Below are positions 17,272 through 26,970 of a stretch of 64,000 nt of DNA, piece by piece. The stretch is from Cohnella luojiensis (lineage in GTDB: Bacteria > Bacillota > Bacilli > Paenibacillales > Paenibacillaceae), in assembly GCF_004564235.1 (NCBI RefSeq), contig NZ_SOMN01000020.1, positions 1-64,000 on the forward strand, written 5' to 3'. The notes beneath the pieces are model-generated. The model had not been told where the DNA came from. It saw nothing but the letters and a program-made list of their open reading frames with translations, and made no database searches. Each line of letters begins with the position of its first letter. Within the stretch, counting starts at the first letter, position 1. The translations under genes and the position numbers were made by a program.

Positions 17272-18393
17272 ATGAAAAAGAAATGGTTAGGCACTACGAT
17301 GGCGACCGCGCTTGCGACTTTGATGCTGGTCGGCTGCGGAAGCAACAACGCGAATAACGCGGGAGAGAGTCCGGCGGCTAGCGCGCCGAGCAGCCAAGCG
17401 GCATCGACCGCGCCTGCGGACGCGCCGTCGGGCGAACCGGCGAAGCTGGTCATCTCGACATGGGGCTTCTCTCCGGAATTTTTTGACCAAGAAGTATTCG
17501 GGCCCTTCGAGAAAGCGCACAATGTTAAGATCGTACTGGAAACCGGCAACAACGCCGACCGTTTGAACAAAATTCGTCAAGGCACCTCGGAGATCGACGT
17601 GATCTACCTTTCCGACTATTACGCGCAGCAAGCGATTGACGAAGGTTTGCTGGAGAAAATCGATCCGGCGCAAATCCCGAACATTCAGAACATTTTCAGC
17701 ATTGCCCAAGCGCCGCTCGGCGCCGACTACGGTCCCGCCTACACGGTCGGCCAACTCGGTATCGCGTACAATCCCGATATGGTGGAGAAAGAAGTGACCT
17801 CTTGGAGCGATCTTTGGGACCCTAGCTTCAAGAATAATCTTACCTTGCCGAACATAACCGGAACGGCCGGTCCTATGGTCGTAGACGTCGCCTCCCGCGT
17901 TGCCGGCAACGCTGCCTTCAACGAAGATGCGGCTTTCTCGAAGCTTGCCGAGACGAAAGGCAACGTCGTGAAATTTTACAGCAAGACGTCCGAATTCGTG
18001 AACATGTTCGCGCAGCAAGAAATCGCCGGCGGACCGATCATGGAATCTTACTTCAAGGATCTGCAAGCGGCCGTTCCCGGCGCCAAGTTCGTCAAGCCGA
18101 AGGAAGGCGGTTATGCCATCATGAACACCCTCAACGTGGTGAAAGGTTCGAAGAACAAGGAGCTGGCCGAAGCATTCATCGACTGGCAGTTGAGCAAGGA
18201 AGTGCAGGAGAAGTCCGCCAAAGCCAAGATCGACTCCCCCGTCAATAAGGACGTGCAACTGACGGAAGAAGAAGCCCGGGGCGTTACTTACGGCGCCGAC
18301 GTAATCGAGAAGCTGAATAAGCTGGATATGGCGCTCGTCAATAAAAACATGGCTAACTGGACTGATCGCTGGAACAAGGAAATCGCGAACTAA
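17272..18393 (+). CDS. PotD-type solute-binding lipoprotein, putative purine/nucleoside importer
   Basis: 373 residues with a lipoprotein signal (lipobox LVGCG), an Ala/Ser/Pro-rich linker, then a periplasmic-binding domain of the spermidine/putrescine family (LVISTWGFSPEFFDQEVFGPF at the start of the mature domain, about residue 58). Anchored outside the membrane, it should deliver ligand to the permeases at 19495 and 20321. The linked nucleoside hydrolase and adenine deaminase suggest a purine-related ligand rather than a polyamine; that is inference. ATG at 17272 follows GGGAGGA. Confidence 0.85.
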   Translation: MKKKWLGTTMATALATLMLVGCGSNNANNAGESPAASAPSSQAASTAPADAPSGEPAKLVISTWGFSPEFFDQEVFGPFEKAHNVKIVLETGNNADRLNKIRQGTSEIDVIYLSDYYAQQAIDEGLLEKIDPAQIPNIQNIFSIAQAPLGADYGPAYTVGQLGIAYNPDMVEKEVTSWSDLWDPSFKNNLTLPNITGTAGPMVVDVASRVAGNAAFNEDAAFSKLAETKGNVVKFYSKTSEFVNMFAQQEIAGGPIMESYFKDLQAAVPGAKFVKPKEGGYAIMNTLNVVKGSKNKELAEAFIDWQLSKEVQEKSAKAKIDSPVNKDVQLTEEEARGVTYGADVIEKLNKLDMALVNKNMANWTDRWNKEIAN

Positions 18394-18418
18394 CAGTCGG
18401 CTGGAAGGAGATGGCAAA

Positions 18419-19348
18419 GTGAGCAAGCGAGTCATTCTGGACGTGGATACCGGCATCGACGACGCGCTCGGGATTCTGCTGGCCGTGAAGAGCGGCAAGC
18501 TTGAGATCGAGGGCATCACGACCGTATGCGGCAACGTATCGCTTGAGCAGGCGACATTGAATACTTGCAAAATCCTGGAGCTCGCGGGCGCGACGGATAT
18601 CCCCGTCTATCCCGGAGCCTCAGCGCCCCTTATTCGCAAGTCCCACTACGAGCACCGGGTCCACGGCTCCGACGGTTTGGGAGGCGCGCTTTCCGGCGTT
18701 GAACCGGGGAAACGTCCGGAGTCGGGCTTCGGTCCGAGCTTTATCGTAGAAACGGCGCTGCGGTATTCCGGCGATCTGACGCTTATCATGACGGCGCCGC
18801 TCACTAACCTCGCGATCGCGCTTCAGCAATGCCCGGACTTGCCCCGCCATATTAAGGAAGTCATTTATATGGGGGGCGTCGTACGGGGACCCGGCAATGT
18901 GACGCCTACCGCGGAATACAACATCTACGCCGACCCCGAGGCCGCAAGAATTGTCGTACACGCTGGATTCGAGCGCCTGACCCAGGTCGGTCTGGATGTC
19001 ACGCGAAGGGCGCTGCTGACGGAGAGCCATATCGGGCTTCTGACCGAACCGGCAATCCGCAGTTACGTTCAAGAGAGCACGGCCATCTATATCGATCGTT
19101 ACGAGTTCGTCAACGGCGTGCGCGCTTGCGCGCTGCACGATCCGCTCGCCGTCGGCGCGGCGATCTGGCCGGAGCTCGTGGACGCGAAGGATTATTACGT
19201 CGATGTCGAAACGACAAGCCGGCTATGCGACGGCCAGACGGTATGCGATGTTCTGAACCGGCTTGGTCAGCCGCCGAACGTGCGCGTCTGCGAGCAGGTT
19301 GATTCGGAACGCTTTTTGGAGAGATTTATAATGACATTGAATCTCTAA
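18419..19348 (+). CDS. Inosine/uridine-preferring nucleoside hydrolase
   Basis: 309 residues of the IU-nucleoside hydrolase family; cleaves the N-glycosidic bond of ribonucleosides to base plus ribose. The N-terminal VILDVDTGIDDALGILLA supplies the Ca-binding Asp cluster, with MGGVVRGPGNVTPTAEYNIYADPEAA and the C-terminal HDPLAVGAAIWPEL completing the site. Cytoplasmic. GTG at 18419 follows AAGGAGATGG. Placed between the binding protein and permeases, so substrate import and cleavage are coupled. Confidence 0.93.
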   Translation: MSKRVILDVDTGIDDALGILLAVKSGKLEIEGITTVCGNVSLEQATLNTCKILELAGATDIPVYPGASAPLIRKSHYEHRVHGSDGLGGALSGVEPGKRPESGFGPSFIVETALRYSGDLTLIMTAPLTNLAIALQQCPDLPRHIKEVIYMGGVVRGPGNVTPTAEYNIYADPEAARIVVHAGFERLTQVGLDVTRRALLTESHIGLLTEPAIRSYVQESTAIYIDRYEFVNGVRACALHDPLAVGAAIWPELVDAKDYYVDVETTSRLCDGQTVCDVLNRLGQPPNVRVCEQVDSERFLERFIMTLNL

Positions 19349-19494
19349 GATTTTGTAAGCAGTCGTCTATGAACAGGCGTCCAGAGGCGTTCATAACCCG
19401 TCCGCGCTGGACGCCGATTCTTTTATTTTCCCGATATCGAATATCTCTCCCGCCGCCTGGCAACAGGCAAGGAGTCAAGCATAGGAGTTGTGTC

Positions 19495-20316
19495 ATGAAA
19501 AAATCCGTGCTGTACGGGCTGCTTCTCCCGGGACTTCTCTTTCTGGGAATCTTTATGGTCGTACCGATCGTGCTTACGATCGGCTCGACCTTCTATCGCG
19601 GCGGCTCCTTGACGCTAAGCGGCTATGCCCACTTCTTCGAGGATTCGTATTTCAACCAGATTTTGCTGACGACGGTCGGAATCAGCTTGATCACGACGCT
19701 GCTGTGCGTGGCGCTCGGTTTTCCGACCGCTTACTACATTTCCAGGAAGAAGGCGCGGAGCAAGGGGATCCTGCTCGCGATAGCGATCTTTCCCCTGCTC
19801 ACCAGCCCTATCGTCCGATCGTTCAGCTGGATGATCATTCTCGGCCGCAAAGGGCTGATCAACGACGTCATCGTGGGATTAGGCCTGGCGGAGAAGCCGC
19901 TCGATATTCTGTATACGCCTACGGCGATCGTTATCGGGTTGACCCACCTGTTCCTGCCGATCATGATCATATCGCTCGTCGGCGTTCTGGAGAACATCGA
20001 TACGGACCTTGTCCAAGCGGCGCAAAGCCTTGGGGCATCCCGATTGTCCGCTTTCGCCCGAATCGTCTTTCCGCTCGCTTTGCCCGGACTTGTCATCGGA
20101 GCGGTAATCGTGTTCGTCGGCAGCCTGACGGCCTATACGACCCCGGCGCTGCTCGGCGGGAAACAGCGCGTGATCTCCACGTTCTTGTATCAGAACGCGA
20201 TGACGCTTAATGATTGGTTTCTGGCTTCGGTTATCGCCGTCATCATGATTGCCATCACCTTTATCGTCGTCGGTCTGATGAACCGGGCGACGCATCAATT
20301 CAATCCGAAGGGGTAG
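19495..20316 (+). CDS. ABC transporter permease (PotB-type)
   Basis: 273 residues, six predicted membrane segments, binding-protein-dependent transport inner-membrane domain. The cytoplasmic EAA loop reads around DLVQAAQSLGASRLSAFARIVFPLALPGL. ATG at 19495 has AGGAG nine bases upstream; the frame is open further upstream but without a site. Four bases separate it from the second permease. Pairs with the permease at 20321 as the membrane channel of the importer. Confidence 0.9.
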   Translation: MKKSVLYGLLLPGLLFLGIFMVVPIVLTIGSTFYRGGSLTLSGYAHFFEDSYFNQILLTTVGISLITTLLCVALGFPTAYYISRKKARSKGILLAIAIFPLLTSPIVRSFSWMIILGRKGLINDVIVGLGLAEKPLDILYTPTAIVIGLTHLFLPIMIISLVGVLENIDTDLVQAAQSLGASRLSAFARIVFPLALPGLVIGAVIVFVGSLTAYTTPALLGGKQRVISTFLYQNAMTLNDWFLASVIAVIMIAITFIVVGLMNRATHQFNPKG

Positions 20317-20320
20317 AAGC

Positions 20321-21109
20321 ATGCGGGAAAAACATTTCGGACTGGGCCTGTTCAGCTTGATGGTCTTCGTCTTTCTGCTCGGTCCGCTGCTCATTATATT
20401 CGCTACTTCGTTCGAGCCGGGGATCGTTCTTCAATTTCCGCCGCATGGCTTTTCTCTCCGCTGGTACGAACAGATTTTCAAGGTGGAGGGCTTTATTCGC
20501 ACGTTCAAGACGTCGATCGCCATCTCGTTGCTCGGCAATGCTTTCGCTCTATTGCTGGGCATTCCCGCGGCATATGCGCTCAGCCGGTCTTCCTTCCGGG
20601 GGAAGGAGCTGCTCAACGGGATCTTTCTCTCGCCGATTCTGATTCCCGGCATCGTGCTGGGGTTCACGTTAATGAAATATTTGATCGTCGTGTACCATTT
20701 GCCGATGTATACCGGTTTGCTGATCGGGCACGTCGTCATTATGCTGCCGTTCATCGTCCGGGTCGTGGCTTCGAGCCTATCCAATTTCGACTTCGCCGTC
20801 GAAGAAGCGGCACTCAGTCTGGGCGCGGGACGAATGAAGGCTTTCTTCAAGGTGGTTCTGCCCAACATCCGCTCCGGCATTATCGCGGCCATGCTGATCG
20901 CGTTCCTGGAGTCGTTCAACAATATCGATATTTCGGTTTACATGACGGGCCCGGGAGTCAGTACGCTGCCGATCGAGATGCTTACGTACGTGGAAAACCA
21001 TTTCGATCCGACCATCGCCGCGATATCCGTACTGCTCATGGTGATGACTGGCGTGATGATGTTCTTGATCGAGCGTTTGATGGGACTGTCCCATTTCACC
21101 TCGCGGTGA
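20321..21109 (+). CDS. ABC transporter permease (PotC-type)
   Basis: 262 residues with six membrane segments. The EAA motif lies in VEEAALSLGAGRMKAFFKVVLPNIRSG near residue 165, the docking site for the ATPase encoded 41 bases downstream. Second half of the permease heterodimer. Ribosome site GAAGGGG overlaps the end of the upstream gene. Confidence 0.9.
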   Translation: MREKHFGLGLFSLMVFVFLLGPLLIIFATSFEPGIVLQFPPHGFSLRWYEQIFKVEGFIRTFKTSIAISLLGNAFALLLGIPAAYALSRSSFRGKELLNGIFLSPILIPGIVLGFTLMKYLIVVYHLPMYTGLLIGHVVIMLPFIVRVVASSLSNFDFAVEEAALSLGAGRMKAFFKVVLPNIRSGIIAAMLIAFLESFNNIDISVYMTGPGVSTLPIEMLTYVENHFDPTIAAISVLLMVMTGVMMFLIERLMGLSHFTSR

Positions 21110-21149
21110 ATTTGATTCAACATTACGGCAAAGGAGGCTCTGATAAGCT

Positions 21150-22214
21150 ATGGCACTGCTAACGCTGGATAGCGTCTCGGTCGCTTACGGAAGCCAGACG
21201 ATTCTGAAGGACTTAAAGCTGGACGTGGAAAAAGGGCAGCTGCTCTCCCTGCTCGGGCCGAGCGGCTGCGGCAAGACGACGACCCTGCGGTTGATCGCCG
21301 GCTTCATGGAGGCTCAGCAGGGGACGTTCCGCTTCGCGGGCGAAGATTATACGAGAAGGCCCGTGAATAAACGGAACTTCGGCATCGTGTTTCAAAGCTA
21401 CGCCCTGTTCCCGCATCTGTCGGTTTTCGACAATGTCGCGTTCGGGCTGCGGATGCGCAAGCTGAAAGATTCCGACATCAAGACCCGCGTGGGACGCATT
21501 CTGGAAGTCGTCAGTCTCGGCGGCTTCGAAAAGCGGTTTCCGAAAGAACTGTCGGGCGGACAGAGGCAACGGGTAGCCATCGCCCGGGCGCTCGTCATCG
21601 AGCCCGATCTGTTGCTGTTCGACGAGCCGCTCAGCAATCTCGACGCGAATCTGCGCTCCGGCATGCGCGTGGAAATCCGCCGCATCCAGCAGGAGCTCGG
21701 CATTACGACGCTGTACGTCTCCCATGACCAGGAAGAATGCTTCTCTATCTCCGATCGGGTCGCCGTCATGAACAAAGGACTGATCGAGCAGATCGACAGG
21801 CCGGAAACGATCTTCAAATACCCGGCAACGGAATTCGTAGCGCGGTTCATCGGCTTTCATAACTTCGTGAATTTCGCCGAGCGCGCCGAATCAGACGGCG
21901 TCATCACGCTGCGGGCAGGCGACCGCTTGTTCGCGGCCGTCGGCAATCCGGGTACGAATCACCCAAGCGCGCTCAAAGGCGCCATTCGTCCGGACGACCT
22001 CGTAGTCACGGCCGGGAGCGAGGCTGGGCCGGCCAGAGTCGGCTCTTTGCCCGGCATCGTGAAGGTCAGCACGTATTTGGGCCGGAGCTACCAATATGTC
22101 GTGGAGACGGCGCTCGGCCCATTCACGGCCAATCAGGAGATGGAGAAGCCGTTTTACAGCGGCCAATCGGTCACCCTGCAGTTTCCGCCCGACAAGCTGG
22201 TGCTGGTCGACTAG
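21150..22214 (+). CDS. ABC transporter ATP-binding protein (PotA-type)
   Basis: 354 residues. Walker A GPSGCGKTT near residue 38, Q loop FQSYALFPH, signature LSGGQRQRVAIARAL, Walker B LLLFDEPLSNLD and switch His in YVSHDQEE. The last ~110 residues form a TOBE-type regulatory domain. Powers the importer formed with the two preceding permeases and the lipoprotein at 17272. AGGAGG precedes the ATG. Confidence 0.94.
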   Translation: MALLTLDSVSVAYGSQTILKDLKLDVEKGQLLSLLGPSGCGKTTTLRLIAGFMEAQQGTFRFAGEDYTRRPVNKRNFGIVFQSYALFPHLSVFDNVAFGLRMRKLKDSDIKTRVGRILEVVSLGGFEKRFPKELSGGQRQRVAIARALVIEPDLLLFDEPLSNLDANLRSGMRVEIRRIQQELGITTLYVSHDQEECFSISDRVAVMNKGLIEQIDRPETIFKYPATEFVARFIGFHNFVNFAERAESDGVITLRAGDRLFAAVGNPGTNHPSALKGAIRPDDLVVTAGSEAGPARVGSLPGIVKVSTYLGRSYQYVVETALGPFTANQEMEKPFYSGQSVTLQFPPDKLVLVD

Positions 22215-22276
22215 CCGCGGACTTACCCGCGATTGGCCGGGACTAGATTTTCCAGGATAGGAGAGACTTTGAACCC

Positions 22277-23992
22277 ATGATTGCAGATCAATTGATTACT
22301 AACGTGAAGGTGTTCAATAGTTATTATAAAACGTTCCATGAAGGCGATGTCGCCGTAGCGGACGGAAAAATCCTGTACGTTGGCCCCGGAGGGCCCGAGC
22401 TGTTCGAGGCTGCCGAATGCGTTGACGGTAAAGGGCAATACCTGATTCCCGGACTTATCGACATTCATCTTCATATCGAAAGCTCTATGGTAACGCCGTC
22501 TACCTTCTCTTACGGAATTATCCGCTGCGGAGTCACGACGATCGTGCCGGAGCCCCACGAGATGGCTAACGTGTTCGGCGTGGAGGGCGTCAAGGAAATG
22601 ATAGCCGCAAGCCGGGAATGCGAAGCGGACATGTTCTACGCGATCCCGAGCTCCGTTCCGGCGACCCCGATGGAGACGACGGGCGGGTCCATCGACATTC
22701 CGCATATCGACGAGCTGATGCAGGGCGGGGGAATCATTTGTCTCGGCGAGATCATGAACTACGTGGACGTGATCCGGGATCCGGATTGCAAAACGAACCG
22801 CATTCTGCGCCATGTTCAATCGAACTACCCCGAGCTTATCATTGAAGGACATGTCCCGAAGGTGATGGGGTTGGATTTGCATCGGCTCATCCATGCCGGC
22901 GTCGGCTCCGATCATACCCATCAGAGCATCGAAGGGCTTGAGGCCCGCATCGCGGCGGGGATGTTCATAGAAATTCAGGAGAAATCGATGACGCCAGAGT
23001 TAATGGATTATTTCAACAGCCACGACGTTGCGGAGCGTTTCTGCTTCGTCACCGACGACGTCATGCCCGATACTTTCGTGGCAAACGGCCATCTCGACCA
23101 CCTCGTTCGCAAGGCGATAAGGATGGGGATGCGTCCCGAGGACGCGATATACGCGGCGACTTACACGCCCGCGTTGCGAATGCGAATGCAGGACCGAGGC
23201 AGCATCGCTCCTGGCAAAATCGCCGATCTCGTGCTGGTGTCCGATCCCGAGAAGTTGGATATTCAGCAGGTGTACAAACGCGGCCGCAAAGTGTACGACG
23301 CGGCCAGCGAGTACGCCCAGGTATCGTCGTCGGGCCAATTCCCGGACTCCTTCTATTCAAGCGTCCGTCTTGAACCGCTGTCGGACGCGGACTTTACGGT
23401 TGCGACGGAGGCGGAGGACGGTACGCATAAGTTCCGTGTGATGATCGTGAAGGACGGTTCGACCTTCGTGGAGGAGAAGCACTCGCCCGTCGAGAGCAGG
23501 GGCGGGGAAATCCGCTGGGAAGAGAGCGGCCATGCCCTCATTGCCACCTTCGAGCGATACGGCGTAAACGGCAACCGGGCCTATGGCCTGATCGGCGGCG
23601 ACACGATCAAACGCGGAGCGATCGCGACGACTTACTCCCACGACAACCACAATCTTCTCGTCGTCGGACGCAACGCGAACGATATGACCGCGGCGGCCAA
23701 CGCCGTCATCGGCAGCCAAGGCGGCTTCTGCGTCGTAGAGGACGGCAAAGTGCTCTCGCATCTGGAGCTTCCCGTCGGCGGCATCCTGACCGAGGAGCCG
23801 CTTGAGGTCACCTCCCGCAAGGTAAAGGAGCTTCGCGAGGCGATGCTGACGCTGGGTTATGTGCATTACAATCCCATAATGTCCATCAGCACCCACTCCC
23901 TTACCGTCAGTCCGGCACTCAAAATCACCGACCACGGCTTGATCGACGTGAATGCGGGGAAGATTGTCCCGTTGCTGGTAGGGAGAGAGTAA
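22277..23992 (+). CDS. ade: Adenine deaminase
   Basis: 571 residues, amidohydrolase family; converts adenine to hypoxanthine and ammonia. Metal-binding GLIDIHLHIESSMVTP and PEPHEMANVFG lie in the N-terminal barrel, followed by VTDDVMPDTF and the C-terminal STHSLTVSPALKIT typical of bacterial adenine deaminases. It ends the purine operon: import, nucleoside cleavage, then base deamination. TAGGAGAG precedes ATG at 22277 with a longish spacing. No terminator was found after it. Confidence 0.93.
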   Translation: MIADQLITNVKVFNSYYKTFHEGDVAVADGKILYVGPGGPELFEAAECVDGKGQYLIPGLIDIHLHIESSMVTPSTFSYGIIRCGVTTIVPEPHEMANVFGVEGVKEMIAASRECEADMFYAIPSSVPATPMETTGGSIDIPHIDELMQGGGIICLGEIMNYVDVIRDPDCKTNRILRHVQSNYPELIIEGHVPKVMGLDLHRLIHAGVGSDHTHQSIEGLEARIAAGMFIEIQEKSMTPELMDYFNSHDVAERFCFVTDDVMPDTFVANGHLDHLVRKAIRMGMRPEDAIYAATYTPALRMRMQDRGSIAPGKIADLVLVSDPEKLDIQQVYKRGRKVYDAASEYAQVSSSGQFPDSFYSSVRLEPLSDADFTVATEAEDGTHKFRVMIVKDGSTFVEEKHSPVESRGGEIRWEESGHALIATFERYGVNGNRAYGLIGGDTIKRGAIATTYSHDNHNLLVVGRNANDMTAAANAVIGSQGGFCVVEDGKVLSHLELPVGGILTEEPLEVTSRKVKELREAMLTLGYVHYNPIMSISTHSLTVSPALKITDHGLIDVNAGKIVPLLVGRE

Positions 23993-24129
23993 AATCCATT
24001 TCGAATCGCCTATATAGTTTAATATCGCCTCTTGGTGACGCATGGGTTTGCGCTGTTCGACCCCCATGGCTCCGTGGAGTTTCCGCGGAAAATAGCACCG
24101 TGGGCGGGGGAGTGAAAGTCGCAACGGAA

Positions 24130-24322
24130 GAGCAAGGGAAAACTGCATCTGACGGTCAACGATGAAGATCACTCCTTGCTCAACGCTCCTTCGACCGGCA
24201 GTCCATCGGACTTTACCGGCCTTGCAAGCATTACGGTTCCGTTAAAGTATAGGAGTGACAATATCTCAGGCGGCAATGGCGAAATCAGTATGGAAAGCAT
24301 ACCCGTCAGCCCGTTCATGTAA
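24130..24322 (+). pseudogene. 3' remnant of an unidentified gene
   Basis: A frame ending with TAA at 24322 reads KLHLTVNDEDHSLLNAPSTG and then ITVPLKYRSDNISGG, ending MESIPVSPFM. Composition resembles coding sequence, but there is no start and upstream frames are interrupted. Family not recognised. It is probably a leftover 3' end. Confidence 0.35.
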
Positions 24323-24371
24323 GTAGTCGGCGAAGGGCCTCAGGGAGTCGGTGGGGTCGGCGCGGTAGGGC

Positions 24372-24740
24372 GTAGTTAGCTTTAGTCGAACTAATTGGGT
24401 GCTCGGAGTCGATGTCGTCTCGTAGTTAGCTTTAGTCGAACTAAATGGGTGCTCGGAGTCAGCGCGGTGAGTCGCAGTTAGCTTTAATCAAACTAAATTG
24501 GTCCTCATTGTCGGCGCGGTAGGGCGTAGTTAGCTTTAGTCGAACTAATTGGGTGCTCGGAGTCGGTGTGTCGTCTCGTAGTTAGCTTTAGTCGAACTAA
24601 TTAGGTGCTCGGAGTCGATATGTCGTCTCGTAGTTAGCTTTAGTCGAACTAATTAGGTGCTCGGAGTCGATGTGTCGTCTCGTAGTTAGCCTTAGTCGAA
24701 CTAAATGTCGGAGTCGGTACGGTGGGGCTTAGTTAGCTTT
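24372..24740. repeat. 52-bp tandem repeat array B
   Basis: Copies begin at 24372, 24422, 24474, 24526, 24578, 24630 and 24682, with a decayed eighth near 24729. Spacing is 50, then 52 bases five times, then 47. The unit opens GTAGTTAGC and contains TTAGTCGAACTAATTGGGTGC-like sequence. Aligned without gaps to array A (129-480) the first 36 positions are mostly identical. Downstream, 24741-25331 is AT-rich with no gene I can support. Confidence 0.92.
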
Positions 24741-25331
24741 GCAACTAGAAAAGAAAGGTGGACTTGGCGACCTATCACTGACCTGCCTGCAACCCTGTTT
24801 TTATCGGCTAATCTAAGCGGATTTTTCCATTGGGCCTCGCGTATTTGCTTACTACAAGGCGATCAATTTATCTTCATAGGTTGGCCGTGACTTTCTTTCG
24901 GATCTCTGCTTCAATTCTACGTGTAATAACTGGAAGTTCTTTCAAGAACCTTTAGTTCAACTTTTGTAGTTGGATAGCTAGATATTGTGTTAGTCCCCTT
25001 ACTTTCCCCGCAATTAACTAATGCCGATAAATATTAATCCTATAAGACTATGTCCGTTGGCTGCGCTTTCATGGTTTAATGTTGATAGACAACGCTCGAC
25101 TTCCACAGAGACTGATCTTACATGTATATATCATAAATACGTGAGTCTTAGTCAAATATCGATAAAAGTTCCAAATATGATATATCATATTATTCTAAAT
25201 TATTGGAAACCCTCTCAATGTAATCGCTTTATCGTAAAATAACAGTTAAAAAAGATATAGAAATACTTTACACTCTATGGGATTGAATATACAATGTAAT
25301 AGAAAATGATAAAAAGGTATACTATTGATTA

Positions 25332-25347
25332 TATCTAATGGTATATC
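25332..25347 (+). promoter_or_regulatory. Candidate operator of the oligosaccharide operon
   Basis: TATCTAAT (25332-25339) and GTATATC (25341-25347) lie 117 bases before the binding-protein gene. Both words recur upstream of the GntR-LacI gene (38337-38355, reverse strand) and of the CBM9 gene (39631-39664). Likely site for the regulator at 38379, by inference. Confidence 0.4.
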
Positions 25348-25463
25348 AAATTAATTGATTATACTTAGTAGATCGGAGGGGGACCATTCCGGCGGAGGCG
25401 GAAAGCACTTGGATTCGGGTTGAAGCTTTGTTCATTTTCAAGTTAAGGGGAGGAAGTCACGAT

Positions 25464-26882
25464 ATGTTTATACGGACAAAACGCAATTGGATCGCGGCAT
25501 TGCTCGCAGTATTTGTTGTTATTTTCGTAATAGGCTGTTCCAGCTCCAGCAATACAGAACCAAGCGCAACCTCATCGGCAAGTGAAACGCCAGCGGCTAC
25601 TCCTGCTCCTTCTGCGTCAGCATCTGAAACTCCGGCCGAAGAAGCCGTAACCGATCTGCAAGGCGCTACGATCAAGATCGGCTCATGGTTCGACATGGAC
25701 CCGCGCGCAATCGCCGAAGCCGACCGCGGCCCGAGCCAGGAAACGCAAATTCAGCTCATCGCGGACGCCGAGAGAAAGTACAATTGCAAGATCGAATTCG
25801 TCAAGTTCGCCGACTACGATAAATATATGGAAAACTTTACGACGACGGCGCTTTCCGGCGAACCGTTCGCCGATGTGGCAGCTCTCGAGTTGTTCCATGC
25901 CTTCCCTCAAATGGTCAAGAAGGGCTTCATCTTGCCGATCGACGATATGATCGATATGTCGGATGCAACCGAATATACGACCTGGATGAAAGAGGGAGGA
26001 AGCTTCGACGGCCATCAATACGGCTACTATGATGGAGGTCCGTCTCCATACGGATTGATCTACAACAAGTCGCTGGTTGAAAAGCTTGGCCTAGAAGATC
26101 CTTACGAGCTTCAGAAGAGCGGAGAATGGACATGGGATAAATTCCGCGAATTCATGAAGGCAGCGACTCAGGATACGAACAACGACGGAAAAACCGACGT
26201 ATGGGGCTTAACCGGCGGATGGGATGGTATCCCGCGGATTACCGAGCAGTTCATTTACGCGAATAAAGGCGCGATCGACCGCGATGCAAGCGGCAACGTC
26301 GCGTATTCCTTGAATAGCGAGAATGCTATCGAGGCGCTGCAATTCGTATCCGACTTGTATAATGTCGATAAATCGATCGAACAGCCTTATCCCGAAGATC
26401 CTTTCAAGGATTTCGTCTCGCAAAAAGGCGTCATGGTTGCCGGCTATAGCTGGAACATCGGCGACTTGCTGACAAACATGAAGGATCAGAAGCTGGGTCT
26501 CGTATTTTTCCCGAAAGCTCCGAAGAGCGACGGATATGTCACGTACACGCCATTCGGCAACATGTTCTTCGCAGTGAAGCAGTCCAAAAACGCGGTCGCA
26601 GCCATGAAAATCATGGACGAAATCAGCTTGAAGTCCAAAGCCCGCGAGCTGGCGATCGAAGCCTATAAAACGGCTTTCCCAACGGAGGAAATGGTCGATA
26701 CTCGCACTCAGATGTACGACAGCGTGCAATATTCCGGCGGCTATCTGGGAATTCCGACGGGCAATGATTTGTTCCAGGCTGTAATTAAGGATGTTACGGA
26801 TGGCAAGGTCGCTCCCGCGACTGCCGTCGACAAGGCGAAAGGCCAATTCGAAGGCAAGATTAACGAGCTGCTGACTAAGTAA
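25464..26882 (+). CDS. Sugar-type solute-binding lipoprotein
   Basis: 472 residues, family 1 extracellular solute-binding protein. Lipoprotein signal ends at lipobox VIGC (about Cys26), followed by a Ser/Ala/Pro/Thr linker and the binding domain starting TIKIGSWFDMDPR. Delivers an oligosaccharide to permeases of this locus. Start ATG at 25464 follows GGGGAGGAAG. A 17-bp hairpin directly downstream probably raises its transcript level over the following genes. Sugar specificity cannot be read from sequence. Confidence 0.9.
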   Translation: MFIRTKRNWIAALLAVFVVIFVIGCSSSSNTEPSATSSASETPAATPAPSASASETPAEEAVTDLQGATIKIGSWFDMDPRAIAEADRGPSQETQIQLIADAERKYNCKIEFVKFADYDKYMENFTTTALSGEPFADVAALELFHAFPQMVKKGFILPIDDMIDMSDATEYTTWMKEGGSFDGHQYGYYDGGPSPYGLIYNKSLVEKLGLEDPYELQKSGEWTWDKFREFMKAATQDTNNDGKTDVWGLTGGWDGIPRITEQFIYANKGAIDRDASGNVAYSLNSENAIEALQFVSDLYNVDKSIEQPYPEDPFKDFVSQKGVMVAGYSWNIGDLLTNMKDQKLGLVFFPKAPKSDGYVTYTPFGNMFFAVKQSKNAVAAMKIMDEISLKSKARELAIEAYKTAFPTEEMVDTRTQMYDSVQYSGGYLGIPTGNDLFQAVIKDVTDGKVAPATAVDKAKGQFEGKINELLTK

Positions 26883-26901
26883 CAGTTAACTATTTCTACA
26901 T

Positions 26902-26954
26902 AAATAGTACCCCTAATCTCCGAGGAGCTCGTATGGCGATTAGGGGTACTATTT
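26902..26954 (+). promoter_or_regulatory. Intercistronic 17-bp inverted repeat
   Basis: AAATAGTACCCCTAATC (26902-26918) is perfectly complementary to 26938-26954 around a 19-base loop. It follows the binding-protein stop by 19 bases and is not followed by a T tract. It fits an mRNA-stabilising or partial-termination hairpin giving more binding protein than permease, common in such operons. Confidence 0.75.
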
Positions 26955-26970
26955 AGAAAGGGAAGGTCCT

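Noticed and set aside
17287-18570. Long minus-strand ORF of 427 codons over the binding-protein gene
   Set aside because: Antisense shadow in GC-rich coding sequence; the + strand gene has lipobox, ribosome site and operon context. The same applies to 31794-32795 and 13515-14366.
24372-24740. Possible CRISPR array (also considered for 129-480 and 8122-8266)
   Set aside because: The 52-base repeats are contiguous with no unique spacers. The 29-base units have ~10-base, similar A/G-rich linkers. No cas genes are seen.
24705-24890. 61-codon + strand ORF
   Set aside because: It starts inside the decayed end of repeat array B, has no ribosome binding site and resembles no protein.
25021-25242. 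73-codon + strand ORF
   Set aside because: AT-rich intergenic sequence, no binding site, no recognisable features; more likely chance.
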